Of a stretch of DNA of 64,000 nt, positions 35,484-44,665 are shown in pieces; position 1 is the first letter of the stretch; each line of letters starts with the position of its first letter. The stretch is from Muriicola marianensis (lineage in GTDB: Bacteria > Bacteroidota > Bacteroidia > Flavobacteriales > Flavobacteriaceae): contig NZ_BMFH01000001.1 of assembly GCF_014638095.1 (NCBI RefSeq), positions 1,064,834 to 1,128,833 on the forward strand, in the 5' to 3' direction. Under the pieces are notes generated by a model. It was not told where the DNA came from. It did no database searches and saw nothing but the letters and a program-made list of their open reading frames with translations. A program made the translations under genes and the position numbers.

Positions 35484-36344
35484 ATGACGGCTTGGTTTAA
35501 ACGAAAGGAAAAAGGGATACAGACCGCAACAGAACAGAAGAAAGACACTCCGAAGGGTCTCTGGTACAAATCGCCTACGGGCAAGATCGTAGAGTACGAA
35601 GAGCTCGCCAAGAACTTTTACGTAAGTCCGGAAGACGACTACCACGTCAGGATCGGCAGTAAGGAATATTTTGAGATCCTCTTTGACGACAACAAATTCA
35701 CAGAACTCGATGCCAAACTCAGCTCCAAGGATCCCCTGAAGTTTGAGGATACAAAAAAGTATGTAGACAGGCTTAAATCGGCCCAGAAGAAAACCGGACT
35801 CAAGGATGCGGTGCGCACGGCTTACGGTAAATCCATGGGGAAGGACCTGGTCGTGGCCTGTATGGATTTCAGTTTTATCGGAGGGTCCATGGGAAGCGTG
35901 GTAGGCGAGAAGATCGCAAGGGCCATAGATTATTCTATCAAGAAAAAAGTACCGTTTTTAATGATCTCCAAGTCGGGAGGGGCACGTATGATGGAAGCGG
36001 CACTTTCCCTCATGCAGTTGGCTAAAACCTCTGCTAAACTGGCTCAGCTGGCAGAAGCAAAACTTCCTTATATCTCCCTCTGTACTGATCCCACCACTGG
36101 GGGTACTACGGCATCGTATGCCATGCTGGGTGATATCAATATTTCCGAACCAGGTGCCCTGATAGGCTTTGCAGGTCCGAGGGTGGTTAAGGAGGCGACC
36201 GGAAAGGACCTTCCTAAGGATTTCCAGACTGCCGAATTCGTAAAGGAACACGGCTTCCTCGATTTTATCGTACACAGGAGCGAACTTAAACAGAAGGTCA
36301 ACCTCTACCTGGACCTCATTCAGAACGAACCGATCCGAAAATAA
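35484..36344 (+). CDS. accD: Acetyl-CoA carboxylase carboxyltransferase subunit beta, zinc ribbon lost
   Basis: AccD (286 residues) forms with AccA the carboxyltransferase that makes malonyl-CoA for fatty acid synthesis. The core is intact: [80 protein letters not shown]. The N-terminal region corresponds to the zinc ribbon by position ([18 protein letters not shown] and [13 protein letters not shown]), but all four metal cysteines are replaced: CPxC is SPTG and the second pair is SPED. So this AccD cannot bind zinc there. The start is the ATG at 35484 ([11 protein letters not shown], as usual); a GTG two codons upstream is also possible. It lies 30 bp after fbaA and ends at a strong terminator. 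Confidence 0.95.
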   Translation: MTAWFKRKEKGIQTATEQKKDTPKGLWYKSPTGKIVEYEELAKNFYVSPEDDYHVRIGSKEYFEILFDDNKFTELDAKLSSKDPLKFEDTKKYVDRLKSAQKKTGLKDAVRTAYGKSMGKDLVVACMDFSFIGGSMGSVVGEKIARAIDYSIKKKVPFLMISKSGGARMMEAALSLMQLAKTSAKLAQLAEAKLPYISLCTDPTTGGTTASYAMLGDINISEPGALIGFAGPRVVKEATGKDLPKDFQTAEFVKEHGFLDFIVHRSELKQKVNLYLDLIQNEPIRK

Positions 36345-36376
36345 AAACAGCCCTGGTCTTCAGGGCTGTTTCTTTT
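36345..36376 (+). terminator. Rho-independent terminator of accD
   Basis: AAACAGCCCTG (36345-36355) pairs with CAGGGCTGTTT (36361-36371) around a 5-base loop; TCTTTT follows. It begins at the accD stop. It can also serve the convergent lipoprotein gene, which stops at 36384. Confidence 0.85.
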
Positions 36377-36383
36377 GGGTACT

Positions 36384-37244
36384 TTAGTTCTTAAATCTCC
36401 GGAGGAAGATCTCCTCAGAAGTTCCGTCGGGGTAGGTAAGCACTCCTTTTGCGTCACAGCTTCCGTCCCCGAAATCCAAACTGGCTGTAGCGTCGTTCCT
36501 GGAAATATTCAGGACTCCGCTGACGATGAATCTGCAGGCCAGTTCCCTCCTCAATGGGGTCACTGTTTCCTTGACGAATACGTTGCCCATTGGCCCAGTG
36601 AATGTCCCCTTTCCGCTGATCAGGTACACATTATCTCCCCAGAATCCACTGCCGTATCCCTCGATCCATTCGCGGGTACGTTCACCTGTAAAACTCGCGG
36701 TTTCCCCGTTCGGCCAGGTTGCCGAAAAACTGGCATCGGCATCAGACTGGGGATTGCCGTTCTCATTGGTGCGCATCCTCAGGATTGAAGCCCCTCCTTC
36801 TATGGCCACTCCGTTGAATGTAAAGTTCTCCAGGGAAAGGCTAAGGGTATTGGTGGCCATTTCCATATCCTTGGAATAGCTCAGAAAGATGATTCCGCTG
36901 AGAACATTCCCATTAGGTAGCTCGCATCCCTCTCCAAAATCGATGGTGCGTTCTTTGCTTGTGGAGGTGATCACCGTGGTAATGGTCACACAATCCGGCA
37001 GAAAATCGGAATTATAGGAGAATTTTCCGGCAGCCTGAGCTTCGTCTGCCATATAGACATCTTCGGCTATGTTCATGATCTCCTCGGAAATTAATTCTGA
37101 TTCGTCACTCACCTTGAGTTCGGCGACCTCGAAGTTCTCGGTTTCCGCAATGGGTGAGGATTCTTCCTTGTTACAGGAAAACAGCAAGGCAGCTGCCAAA
37201 AGCATACCTCCGGCATAGTTCAGTGTTTTGAGACTCTTTTTCAT
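36384..37244 (-). CDS. Hypothetical lipoprotein (286 residues)
   Basis: A lipoprotein signal (MLLAAALLFSC, Cys24) begins a 286-residue protein that I do not recognise. After an acidic linker (EESSPIAETENFEVAEL) the rest is predicted as beta-rich, with DCVTITTVITST, ITIDFGEGCELPNGNVLSG-like segments and three further cysteines that may form disulfides. GLY/ASN/ASP-rich turns such as GFWGDNVYLISGKGTFTGPMGN suggest a repeated beta-sandwich. Proteins of this layout are common as surface-exposed or periplasmic lipoproteins in flavobacteria. There is no operon partner; it is convergent with accD and divergent from rpsO. Confidence 0.8.
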   Translation of the reverse strand: MKKSLKTLNYAGGMLLAAALLFSCNKEESSPIAETENFEVAELKVSDESELISEEIMNIAEDVYMADEAQAAGKFSYNSDFLPDCVTITTVITSTSKERTIDFGEGCELPNGNVLSGIIFLSYSKDMEMATNTLSLSLENFTFNGVAIEGGASILRMRTNENGNPQSDADASFSATWPNGETASFTGERTREWIEGYGSGFWGDNVYLISGKGTFTGPMGNVFVKETVTPLRRELACRFIVSGVLNISRNDATASLDFGDGSCDAKGVLTYPDGTSEEIFLRRFKN

Positions 37245-37348
37245 AATGTAGTTTTTAAAGATTACCCTCCTAAGACCGTATTCTTTAAGAAAGGTTTAAC
37301 GACCTCATAAAAAAATAACTTCATCAGGTCGGGTTGCGAAATTATTTC

Positions 37349-37356
37349 TATCTTTG
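37349..37356 (+). promoter_or_regulatory. -7 box (TATCTTTG) upstream of rpsO
   Basis: TATCTTTG matches TAnnTTTG and ends 54 bp before the rpsO ATG. A TTG at 37334-37336 is too close (12 bp) to be a normal -33. Confidence 0.6.
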
Positions 37357-37410
37357 CACCTCGATTGAAAATCAATCAAATACATAAAAATCATTTAATA
37401 CAATATTGGC

Positions 37411-37680
37411 ATGTATTTAACTACAGAAGTAAAGAAGGAAATCTTCAAAAAGTACGGGGGAGACGAAAACAACACGGGTTCAACAGAAGCTCAGATTGCA
37501 TTGTTCACCCACAGGATCAACCACCTTACGGGTCACCTTAAAAACAACCAGAAGGATTTCAACACAGAGAGATCACTGGTAAGGCTTGTAGGTAAAAGGA
37601 GGAGCCTCCTCGACTACCTGAAAAGAAAGGATATTGAGAAATACAGGGAACTCATCAAAGACCTGAATATCAGAAAATAA
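37411..37680 (+). CDS. rpsO: 30S ribosomal protein S15
   Basis: S15 (89 residues) binds 16S rRNA helix 22 and helps assemble the central domain of the small subunit. Evidence is NNTGSTEAQIALFTHRINHLTGHLKNNQKD and ERSLVRLVGKRRSLLDYLKRKDIEKYRELIKDLNIRK, both highly conserved, and the standard length. The rpsO-pnp order is conserved in many bacteria. A terminator directly behind the stop may cut transcription before pnp. Confidence 0.98.
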   Translation: MYLTTEVKKEIFKKYGGDENNTGSTEAQIALFTHRINHLTGHLKNNQKDFNTERSLVRLVGKRRSLLDYLKRKDIEKYRELIKDLNIRK

Positions 37681-37711
37681 AAAAATGGGGGAGGGATTCT
37701 TCCCCATTTTT
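37681..37711 (+). terminator. Rho-independent terminator or attenuator between rpsO and pnp
   Basis: AAAAATGGGG (37681-37690) pairs with CCCCATTTTT (37702-37711) and the stem ends in a T run. It lies right behind the rpsO stop. Confidence 0.8.
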
Positions 37712-37722
37712 AATTACCAAGT

Positions 37723-37848
37723 CCTCCGCAGGGAGGCAATTTTAAAAAGCTTACTCTCAGTTTTTCATTGGTCACAACACAACAACACAACTTCGGCCGG
37801 CCATGAGGGCGGCAGACCATTGTTTAACACTCCTGTACCTATTACAGG
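37723..37848 (+). promoter_or_regulatory. Structured pnp leader with two small hairpins
   Basis: The 151 bp between the rpsO terminator and the pnp ATG contain two short hairpins: CCTCC/GGAGG at 37723-37736 and CCTGTA/TACAGG at 37832-37848, the latter ending 14 bp before the start codon. In E. coli the pnp leader is a target for autoregulation by RNase III and PNPase. A similar role here is only a guess. No clear TAnnTTTG box is seen. Confidence 0.3.
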
Positions 37849-37862
37849 ATTAATTAAAATTT

Positions 37863-40085
37863 ATGATTCCTAAGACTTTTAAAGAGGTCATTGACCTCGG
37901 TGACGGTAGGACTATCTCTATCGAAACCGGAAAATTAGCCAAACAGGCACACGGCTCTGTGGTTGTCCAATCGGGCAAATGCATGCTGTTGTGTACCGTA
38001 GTATCGAATTACAAAGCGTCGGATGTAGACTTTCTGCCGCTTACCGTTGACTACCGGGAGAAATTTGCAGCCTCTGGCCGCTATCCCGGAGGATTTTTTA
38101 AACGTGAGGCCAGGCCAAGCGACGGTGAGATCCTCACCATGCGTTTGGTAGACAGGGTTTTGAGACCCCTCTTCCCTAAGGATTATCACGCAGAGACTCA
38201 GGTGATGATCCAACTGATGTCTCACGATGAGGACGTGATGCCGGACGCCATGGCCGGACTGGCAGCTTCCGCTGCGATCCAGCTTTCAGACTTTCCATTC
38301 GAATGTGCCATCTCTGAAGTAAGGGTTGGCCGTGTAGATGGTGAATTTATCATTAACCCCACCAGGGCTCAGCTCGAAGATTCCGACATCGACATGGTGA
38401 TCGGGGCTTCCGCAGATTCAGTGATGATGGTGGAAGGTGAAATGGGAGAGATCTCCGAAGAGGATATGGTGGAAGCCATCAAATTCGCCCACGAAGCCAT
38501 CAAGGAGCAATGCGCTGCCCAGATGAGGCTGGCCGAAGCCTTCGGAAGGAAGGAAGTAAGAGAATACGAAACAGAGGCCGAGGATGAAGATCTTGAAAAG
38601 AAGATCCGAGAAATGGCCTATGACAAGGTCTATGCAGTAGCGAAGGCAGGTTCGGCCAAACAGGAACGGAGCCAGGCCTTTGAGGAGATCAAGGAAGAGG
38701 TCAAGGCCAGCTTCAGTGAAGAAGAACTGGAAGAAAAAGGCGACCTGATCACCAAGTATTACTACAAGGCCGAAAAAGCGGCTGTCAGGGATCTTACACT
38801 GGACGAAGGGCTGAGACTGGACGGACGGAAGACTGACGAAATCAGACCTATCTGGTGTGAAGTGGACTACCTGCCATCAACCCATGGTTCTGCCATCTTT
38901 ACACGAGGGGAAACACAGGCCTTAGCGACTGTCACCCTGGGTACGTCAAGGGAAGCGAACCAGATCGACATGCCCTCCTATGAAGGAGAGGAAACATTCT
39001 ATTTGCACTACAACTTCCCTCCTTTTTCCACAGGAGAAGCCAGACCTATAAGGGGTACTTCCAGAAGGGAAGTCGGACATGGAAACCTCGCTCAGAGGGC
39101 TCTTAAAAGGATGATCCCGGAAGATTGCCCTTATACCGTGCGTGTGGTCTCCGAAGTACTGGAAAGTAACGGATCCTCGTCTATGGCTACCGTTTGTTCC
39201 GGAACTATGGCGCTCATGGACGCCGGGGTGCAGTTAAAGAAGCCTGTATCCGGTATCGCCATGGGATTGATCTCTGATGCGGAGACAGGAAAGTACGCTG
39301 TATTGTCCGATATCCTTGGAGATGAGGATCATTTGGGAGATATGGACTTCAAAGTAACCGGTACTGAAGACGGGATCACGGCCTGCCAGATGGATATCAA
39401 GGTCAAAGGACTCTCCTATGAGATCCTTGTCAAGGCTCTGAAACAAGCCAGGGACGGTAGGTTACATATCCTGAAAAAACTTACCGATACCATTGAGGCA
39501 CCAAGACCAGATGTAAAACCTCACGCCCCGAAAATGGTTACTACCGTTATTCCAAACGAATATATCGGAGCGTTAATCGGTCCGGGAGGAAAAGTGATAC
39601 AGGAGCTACAGAAAGCGACCAAGACCACGATCGTTATCAACGAAGATCCCGTGACGGAAGAAGGAATCGTAGAGATCCTGGGAACAGACCAGGCCGGAAT
39701 CGACGCCGTATTGGCCAAGATCGATTCCATCACCTTCAAACCAGAAGTGGGAAGTGTATACGAGGTGAAGGTCATCAAGATGCTAGATTTCGGTGCCGTG
39801 GTAGAATATATGGAAGCCCCGGGGAATGAGGTCCTGCTTCACGTATCCGAGCTGGCCTGGGAACGCACGGACAAAGTAACCGATGTGGTCAACATGGGTG
39901 ATGTGTTCGACGTGAAGTATATTGGGATCGACCCGCGAACCAAAAAGGATAAGGTATCCAGAAAGGCGCTTTTACCCAAACCGGAAGGATATAAGGAAAG
40001 GCCTCCAAGGAACGACAGGAATAGCCGCGGAGATCGCAACGACCGAGGTGGTCAAAGGAGACCGCAGCGACAGAGAAGAGATTGA
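37863..40085 (+). CDS. pnp: Polyribonucleotide nucleotidyltransferase (PNPase)
   Basis: PNPase (740 residues) degrades RNA 3' to 5' with phosphate and is part of RNA turnover. It has two RNase PH domains ([17 protein letters not shown] and [27 protein letters not shown] in the first; [37 protein letters not shown] and [30 protein letters not shown] in the second), an alpha-helical linker, a KH domain ([20 protein letters not shown]) and an S1 domain ([21 protein letters not shown]). A basic tail rich in Arg and Asn ([19 protein letters not shown]) ends the protein and may bind RNA. It is followed by a strong terminator. Confidence 0.98.
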   Translation: MIPKTFKEVIDLGDGRTISIETGKLAKQAHGSVVVQSGKCMLLCTVVSNYKASDVDFLPLTVDYREKFAASGRYPGGFFKREARPSDGEILTMRLVDRVLRPLFPKDYHAETQVMIQLMSHDEDVMPDAMAGLAASAAIQLSDFPFECAISEVRVGRVDGEFIINPTRAQLEDSDIDMVIGASADSVMMVEGEMGEISEEDMVEAIKFAHEAIKEQCAAQMRLAEAFGRKEVREYETEAEDEDLEKKIREMAYDKVYAVAKAGSAKQERSQAFEEIKEEVKASFSEEELEEKGDLITKYYYKAEKAAVRDLTLDEGLRLDGRKTDEIRPIWCEVDYLPSTHGSAIFTRGETQALATVTLGTSREANQIDMPSYEGEETFYLHYNFPPFSTGEARPIRGTSRREVGHGNLAQRALKRMIPEDCPYTVRVVSEVLESNGSSSMATVCSGTMALMDAGVQLKKPVSGIAMGLISDAETGKYAVLSDILGDEDHLGDMDFKVTGTEDGITACQMDIKVKGLSYEILVKALKQARDGRLHILKKLTDTIEAPRPDVKPHAPKMVTTVIPNEYIGALIGPGGKVIQELQKATKTTIVINEDPVTEEGIVEILGTDQAGIDAVLAKIDSITFKPEVGSVYEVKVIKMLDFGAVVEYMEAPGNEVLLHVSELAWERTDKVTDVVNMGDVFDVKYIGIDPRTKKDKVSRKALLPKPEGYKERPPRNDRNSRGDRNDRGGQRRPQRQRRD

Positions 40086-40107
40086 TTCCGTTCCTGATAA
40101 ACATCAA

Positions 40108-40145
40108 AACCCCGGCATTTTGCCGGGGTTTTTTGTTTTTTTTAA
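40108..40145 (+). terminator. Rho-independent terminator of pnp
   Basis: AACCCCGGCA (40108-40117) pairs with TGCCGGGGTT (40121-40130) with a tight loop, followed by TTTTGTTTTTTTT. Confidence 0.92.
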
Positions 40146-40250
40146 CATTTTTATCAAATTTTCCTTGCCCACATGTAACATTCCTCATTTTTATACGTAT
40201 AAATATATGCAGTCCATGCACTATAACCTAAATAGAAAGGAACCTATTAG

Positions 40251-41114
40251 ATGAGACAGTTAAAGATTACAAAACAGGTGACGAACCGTGAAACGGCGTC
40301 ACTGGACAAATACCTTCAGGAAATTGGCAAGGTAGACCTGATCACGGCTGATGAAGAGGTAGAACTGGCGCAGCGTATCAAGGCCGGTGACCAGTCGGCT
40401 CTTGAAAAGTTGACCAAAGCCAACCTGAGATTCGTGGTTTCTGTAGCTAAGCAATATCAAAACCAGGGTCTAACCCTCCCTGATTTGATCAATGAAGGCA
40501 ACCTGGGCCTGATCAAAGCCGCCCAGCGATTTGACGAGACCCGAGGTTTTAAATTTATTTCCTATGCCGTTTGGTGGATCAGACAATCTATCCTCCAGGC
40601 CCTGGCAGAACAATCTCGTATTGTGCGCCTACCCCTGAACAAGATCGGCTCCATCAACAAGATCAATAAGACCTTTGCATTTCTGGAGCAGGCTCATGAA
40701 AGGGTGCCTTCTGCGGAGGAAATCGCCAAGGAGCTCGATATGACCGTGGAAGATGTGAAGCAATCCCTTAAGAACTCGGGAAGACACGTATCCATGGATG
40801 CCCCCCTGATTGACGGGGAGGATTCTAACCTGTACGACGTACTGCGCAGCGGAGAATCTCCTAATCCCGACAAGGATCTCTTGCACGAATCATTGAGAAC
40901 TGAGATCGAAAGGGCCCTGGAAACCCTGACTCCAAGGGAGGCTGATGTTATCAGGCTCTATTTCGGACTTGCCGGACAGCACTCCATGACCCTGGAAGAA
41001 ATCGGAGAAACGTTCGACCTGACCCGCGAACGCGTACGTCAGATCAAGGAAAAGGCCATCCGAAGGTTGAAACACACCTCGAGAAGCAAGATACTCAAGA
41101 CCTATCTGGGATAA
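40251..41114 (+). CDS. rpoD: Primary RNA polymerase sigma factor RpoD (sigma-70/SigA), short Bacteroidota form
   Basis: The 287-residue protein is the main sigma factor. It has region 1.2 ([20 protein letters not shown]), region 2 ([56 protein letters not shown]), region 3 ([17 protein letters not shown]) and region 4 ([42 protein letters not shown]). Region 1.1 and the long non-conserved insert of E. coli RpoD are missing, as in other Bacteroidota. This sigma recognises TTTG/TAnnTTTG promoters, the boxes seen before many genes in this window. Confidence 0.97.
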   Translation: MRQLKITKQVTNRETASLDKYLQEIGKVDLITADEEVELAQRIKAGDQSALEKLTKANLRFVVSVAKQYQNQGLTLPDLINEGNLGLIKAAQRFDETRGFKFISYAVWWIRQSILQALAEQSRIVRLPLNKIGSINKINKTFAFLEQAHERVPSAEEIAKELDMTVEDVKQSLKNSGRHVSMDAPLIDGEDSNLYDVLRSGESPNPDKDLLHESLRTEIERALETLTPREADVIRLYFGLAGQHSMTLEEIGETFDLTRERVRQIKEKAIRRLKHTSRSKILKTYLG

Positions 41115-41231
41115 AATCCCTGAATAAAATTCGCTGAAAGACACTCCTCAAAATTGGAACTCTGGAGATTTTAGCTTATTTTTAACAATAACAACAGTGT
41201 ATCATGACTGTTCGTTTTTTGATTGATGAAT

Positions 41232-41259
41232 AAACTCCGGCTGATTACCGGAGTTTTTC
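41232..41259 (+). terminator. Hairpin terminator downstream of rpoD
   Basis: AAACTCCGG (41232-41240) pairs with CCGGAGTTT (41248-41256), with a T run within and after the stem. It lies 118 bp behind the rpoD stop and 33 bp before the next start, so the rpoD transcript has a long 3' tail. Confidence 0.75.
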
Positions 41260-41291
41260 ATTTGATCCCACCTCAACTTAGAACACCGTAT

Positions 41292-42296
41292 ATGAAACCA
41301 AGGAAAGTAGCACCTTACTGCCTGCCATTTCTCCGCAAACTATCACCCCCCTTCTCCCTGGTCCTTTTGTTTATTATGACCATTGGCTTCAGCTCCTGCA
41401 AGGACAGCGAGCTCCCGGAAGTCCCAGCCCCCTTCACCACACCTTTGGGCAAGGTCTTCCCCAGGGAAAAGGCCAGTGGCAAGGCCCTGCAGCAATATCT
41501 GGAAGCTAGGCAGGCTTATGAAAAAGACACTACAAATGTGGAAGCTCTTATCTGGTTCGGGCGACGCACAGCCTATCTGGGGTACTACGAGGAAGCAATT
41601 GCTATCTATTCCCAGGGCATCCGAAGGTTTCCTGAAGAGGCCCGCCTTTACCGGCACAGAGGGCACAGGTACATCTCGATACGGGAATTCGACAAGGCTG
41701 TAGCCGACTTGCAAAGGGCCAGTGAACTCATCAGGGGAACCGAGAATTCTATTGAGCCCGACGGCATCCCGAACGCCATGAATATTCCTGTAAGTACGCT
41801 ACATGGAAATATCTGGTACCATCTCGGTCTTGCCTACTACCTTAAAGGCGATTACCCGGATGCCTACAGCGCATATCTCAATTGCCGCGAAAGCGGTTCA
41901 AATCCGGACAACCTGGTCTCGAGTACCCACTGGCTCTACATGATCCAAAGGCGGATGGGTCAATACAGCGCAGCAGACAGTCTTCTTAGTCCGATCACCA
42001 CCGACCTGGAGGTTATTGAAAACAACAGCTACCACAACCTTTGTCTCTTCTACAAAGGATTGACCACGGAGGAGACCCTTATCCCTGATGGTGAGCCCTC
42101 TGCTGCCTCAGATGCCGTGGCCTATGGCCTGGCCAACTGGTATTTTACGAATCCGGATACTGATGGAGTTAAAAAAGGGGTTGAGCTTATGAAAGGGATC
42201 GTCCAAGGTGACAACTGGAGTTCATTTGGTTACATCGCAGCAGAAAGTGACCTTATCCGTCTCCAGAGAAAAGCTGATCCCGTAAATACGGATTAG
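41292..42296 (+). CDS. TPR-repeat lipoprotein
   Basis: The ATG at 41292 is chosen because it opens a lipoprotein signal (SLVLLFIMTIGFSSC, Cys36); the frame upstream crosses the rpoD terminator. The 334-residue product carries tetratricopeptide repeats: TNVEALIWFGRRTAYLGYYEEAIAIYSQGI, EARLYRHRGHRYISIREFDKAVADLQRA-like segments and IWYHLGLAYYLKGDYPDAYSAYL, plus AYLNC and YHNLCLFYKG. TPR domains mediate protein binding. The partner is unknown. It is likely on the periplasmic face of a membrane. Confidence 0.85.
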   Translation: MKPRKVAPYCLPFLRKLSPPFSLVLLFIMTIGFSSCKDSELPEVPAPFTTPLGKVFPREKASGKALQQYLEARQAYEKDTTNVEALIWFGRRTAYLGYYEEAIAIYSQGIRRFPEEARLYRHRGHRYISIREFDKAVADLQRASELIRGTENSIEPDGIPNAMNIPVSTLHGNIWYHLGLAYYLKGDYPDAYSAYLNCRESGSNPDNLVSSTHWLYMIQRRMGQYSAADSLLSPITTDLEVIENNSYHNLCLFYKGLTTEETLIPDGEPSAASDAVAYGLANWYFTNPDTDGVKKGVELMKGIVQGDNWSSFGYIAAESDLIRLQRKADPVNTD

Positions 42297-42339
42297 CTGA
42301 GGTTTGTTTACTTTTACAGATACCAAATACTGCTGACCG

Positions 42340-43002
42340 ATGAATCGCGTAAAAATTGCTCCTTCCCTCCTTGCTGCCGACTTTGGAAATTTGCAAAGAG
42401 ATGTTGAAATGGTCAACAAAAGTGATGCTGCCTGGCATCACCTCGACATTATGGACGGCCTGTTCGTGCCTAATATTTCCTACGGAATGCCTGTGGTCAA
42501 GGCGATCGCCAAACACGCCACGAAACCCCTGGATGCCCACCTGATGATCGTAGATCCGGACCGGTACATCCAGACTTTTGCTGACCTTGGGGTTTATCTT
42601 CTGACCGTCCACTACGAGGCTTGTCCACATCTCCACCGAACTATTCAGGCCATCAAAGCAGCGGGGATGAAGGCAGGTGTCGCCCTTAACCCCCATACCG
42701 ATGTTTCCCTGTTGAATACTATTTTGAAAGACCTGGACCTGGTCCTTGTAATGAGTGTCAACCCCGGATTCGGAGGTCAGTCTTTTATCCCGGGGACCTA
42801 TGACAAGATACGCGAACTAAGGAAGATGATACGGCAGCAGGAGGCTTCGGTCCTGATTGAAGTTGACGGAGGGGTGGGTCCTGACAATGCTGCTAAACTC
42901 ATAGACGCAGGGGCCGATGTGCTTGTGGCGGGGAGTTCAGTCTTTAAATCGGAGGATCCAAAAGGAGTTATCGCCGATCTCGCATCTGCAGTGATCTCTT
43001 AG
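42340..43002 (+). CDS. rpe: Ribulose-phosphate 3-epimerase
   Basis: The 220-residue TIM-barrel enzyme converts ribulose 5-phosphate and xylulose 5-phosphate in the pentose phosphate pathway. Motifs are IAPSLLAADFGNLQRDVEM, WHHLDIMDGLFVPNISYGMPVVKAI with metal-binding His and Asp, LDAHLMIVDPDRYI, GVALNPHTDVSLL, VLVMSVNPGFGGQSFIP and LIEVDGGVGPDNAAKLIDAGADVLVAGSSVF. The gene ends with a 4-bp overlap of the convergent CBS-domain gene. Confidence 0.97.
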   Translation: MNRVKIAPSLLAADFGNLQRDVEMVNKSDAAWHHLDIMDGLFVPNISYGMPVVKAIAKHATKPLDAHLMIVDPDRYIQTFADLGVYLLTVHYEACPHLHRTIQAIKAAGMKAGVALNPHTDVSLLNTILKDLDLVLVMSVNPGFGGQSFIPGTYDKIRELRKMIRQQEASVLIEVDGGVGPDNAAKLIDAGADVLVAGSSVFKSEDPKGVIADLASAVIS

Positions 43003-43424
43003 AACATGGAAAGATAATATTTCAGCAAATCTGTTGTGGTCACCATCCCGACTACCTCTCCATCATCGACAACAGGTAAGGAGTGGTATTTGCGTTTTAC
43101 CAGCAGTTCCGTGGCATCTCTGACGGTATTGGTGGAACTGATCGTTTCAGGGGTGCGAACCATCAACTGGTTAATGCTAAACATCTCGTAAATTTCCGAT
43201 TTTACATTCCCTTCTTCCACAAAGGCACCATCCGCAAAACTCAACCTGAGGAGGTCGTTCATACTCAGCATACCCACGATCTTTTTCTTACTGGTAACCG
43301 GCATATGACGAATGTTGTTTTTCTTGAACAGGTGTTCTGCCTTATCTAAGCCGTCTTTGATATCCACTGAGATGATATTCTTGGTCATGATCGTGGAAAT
43401 GGGAATATCTATGGAAAGGGTCAT
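42999..43424 (-). CDS. CBS-domain protein
   Basis: This 141-residue protein is built from two CBS motifs (PISTIMTKNIISVDIKDGLDKAEHLFKKNNIRHMPVTSK-like, and MVRTPETISSTNTVRDATELLVKRKYHSLPVVDDGEVVGMVTTTDLL), which pair into a Bateman module that binds adenine nucleotides such as AMP or ATP. There is no other domain, so it may act as a stand-alone energy or nucleotide sensor. Its target is unknown. It is divergent from ypdA. Confidence 0.92.
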   Translation of the reverse strand: MTLSIDIPISTIMTKNIISVDIKDGLDKAEHLFKKNNIRHMPVTSKKKIVGMLSMNDLLRLSFADGAFVEEGNVKSEIYEMFSINQLMVRTPETISSTNTVRDATELLVKRKYHSLPVVDDGEVVGMVTTTDLLKYYLSMF

Positions 43425-43538
43425 GATGTGATCTTTTAGTTTGATATCCTAAATATCCGATTCTAAACTCCAAAAAATCATGATAATTGTCAGGTTTACC
43501 ATCTGTGGTATACCTCAGGGTTTCTGGAGGATGTTTGT

Positions 43539-43546
43539 TAATTTTG
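43539..43546 (+). promoter_or_regulatory. -7 box (TAATTTTG) upstream of ypdA
   Basis: TAATTTTG fits TAnnTTTG and ends 36 bp before the ypdA ATG. No good -33 is seen. Confidence 0.4.
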
Positions 43547-43582
43547 TACTCATAAAGCGCACTGTAAAAAATCAGGGAATTC

Positions 43583-44566
43583 ATGAAGCAGGTATTTGAC
43601 GTAATTATCGTTGGTGGAGGTCCGATAGGGATCGCATGTGGTCTGGAAGCTAAAAAGAAAAAACTTCGCTATCTGATCATAGAGAAGGGTCCCATTGTCA
43701 ATTCCCTTTTTAACTATCCCGTAAACATGCAGTTCTTTTCCTCCTCGGAAAAGCTGGAGATCGATGAGATCCCTTTTATCAGCAAGGAAGCTAAACCAAA
43801 AAGGAATGAAGCCCTGGAGTACTATCGCAGGATCGTGACTTCCAACAAACTGAATATTCAGCTCTTTGAGAAGGTAAATTCGGTAGTGAAGGAGGGTGAG
43901 CTTTTTAAGATAGAATCTGAAAAAGCAACATACGAGTCGAAGAATGTGATCATATCAACCGGATTCTATGACCTGCCGAACACACTAAATGTACCCGGGG
44001 AGGAGCTTCGGAAGGTATCCCATTATTACAAGGATCCCCATTTTTATGCCAGTCAGAAATTAGCCGTAATCGGGGCCAGTAATTCGGCTGTGGATGCTGC
44101 CCTGGAATGCTGGCGTAAGGGAGCCGACGTCACCATGATCATCCGCGGCCCGGAGGTCGGTCAACGCGTCAAGTACTGGGTCAGGCCTGATATCATCAAC
44201 CGTATTGAGGAAGGCAGTATCAAAGCCTATTTTAACACTACAGTTTCTGAAATCCGCCAGAAGGAGATCGTACTGAATACTCCGAATGGAGAGGAGCGTA
44301 TCGAGAACGATTTTGTCCTGGCCCTTACCGGATACATGCCAAATTTCGAATTTCTTAAGTCTATGGGGATCCATTTGTCGGATGACGAGAAGAAATTGCC
44401 GGACTACGATCCGGAAACCATGGAGACGAATGTACCCGGGCTATACCTGGCCGGGGTCATCTGCGGAGGGATGGAAACTCACAAGTGGTTTATCGAAAAC
44501 TCACGTGTGCACGCCAAGGTCATCATGGACCATATGGTGAGGGAGCGTGCTGTTCCCGCTGAATAA
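43583..44566 (+). CDS. ypdA: YpdA-type NAD(P)-dependent flavoprotein (putative bacillithiol disulfide reductase)
   Basis: The 327-residue protein has two Rossmann motifs, FDVIIVGGGPIGIACGLEA at the N-terminus for FAD and KLAVIGASNSAVDAALEC in the middle for NAD(P)H, and a YLAGVICGG motif near the C-terminus. It belongs to the thioredoxin-reductase-like family but lacks the CxxC redox pair in the central domain. In Bacillus and Staphylococcus this family (YpdA/Bdr) reduces bacillithiol disulfide; flavobacteria are thought to make bacillithiol too. The role here is inferred from family. Confidence 0.88.
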   Translation: MKQVFDVIIVGGGPIGIACGLEAKKKKLRYLIIEKGPIVNSLFNYPVNMQFFSSSEKLEIDEIPFISKEAKPKRNEALEYYRRIVTSNKLNIQLFEKVNSVVKEGELFKIESEKATYESKNVIISTGFYDLPNTLNVPGEELRKVSHYYKDPHFYASQKLAVIGASNSAVDAALECWRKGADVTMIIRGPEVGQRVKYWVRPDIINRIEEGSIKAYFNTTVSEIRQKEIVLNTPNGEERIENDFVLALTGYMPNFEFLKSMGIHLSDDEKKLPDYDPETMETNVPGLYLAGVICGGMETHKWFIENSRVHAKVIMDHMVRERAVPAE

Positions 44567-44665
44567 ACGAGACCCCTCTCAGGAAGTTATAGCCTTTGAA
44601 TCGACCTGTTTCCCGGGAGGGATCCCGAATTCCTATGTAAAGGAATATTTTTTCTGAAAAAAAGT

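Noticed and set aside
35484-35650. Possible frameshift or decay in the N-terminus of accD
   Set aside because: The region is in frame, of the right length and keeps surrounding residues (WYKSP and FYVSP); only the cysteines differ, so it looks like substitution, not damage.
41204-41233. Nine-codon frame MTVRFLIDE just before the terminator behind rpoD
   Set aside because: Too short, no start signal and no amino acid bias of a leader peptide.
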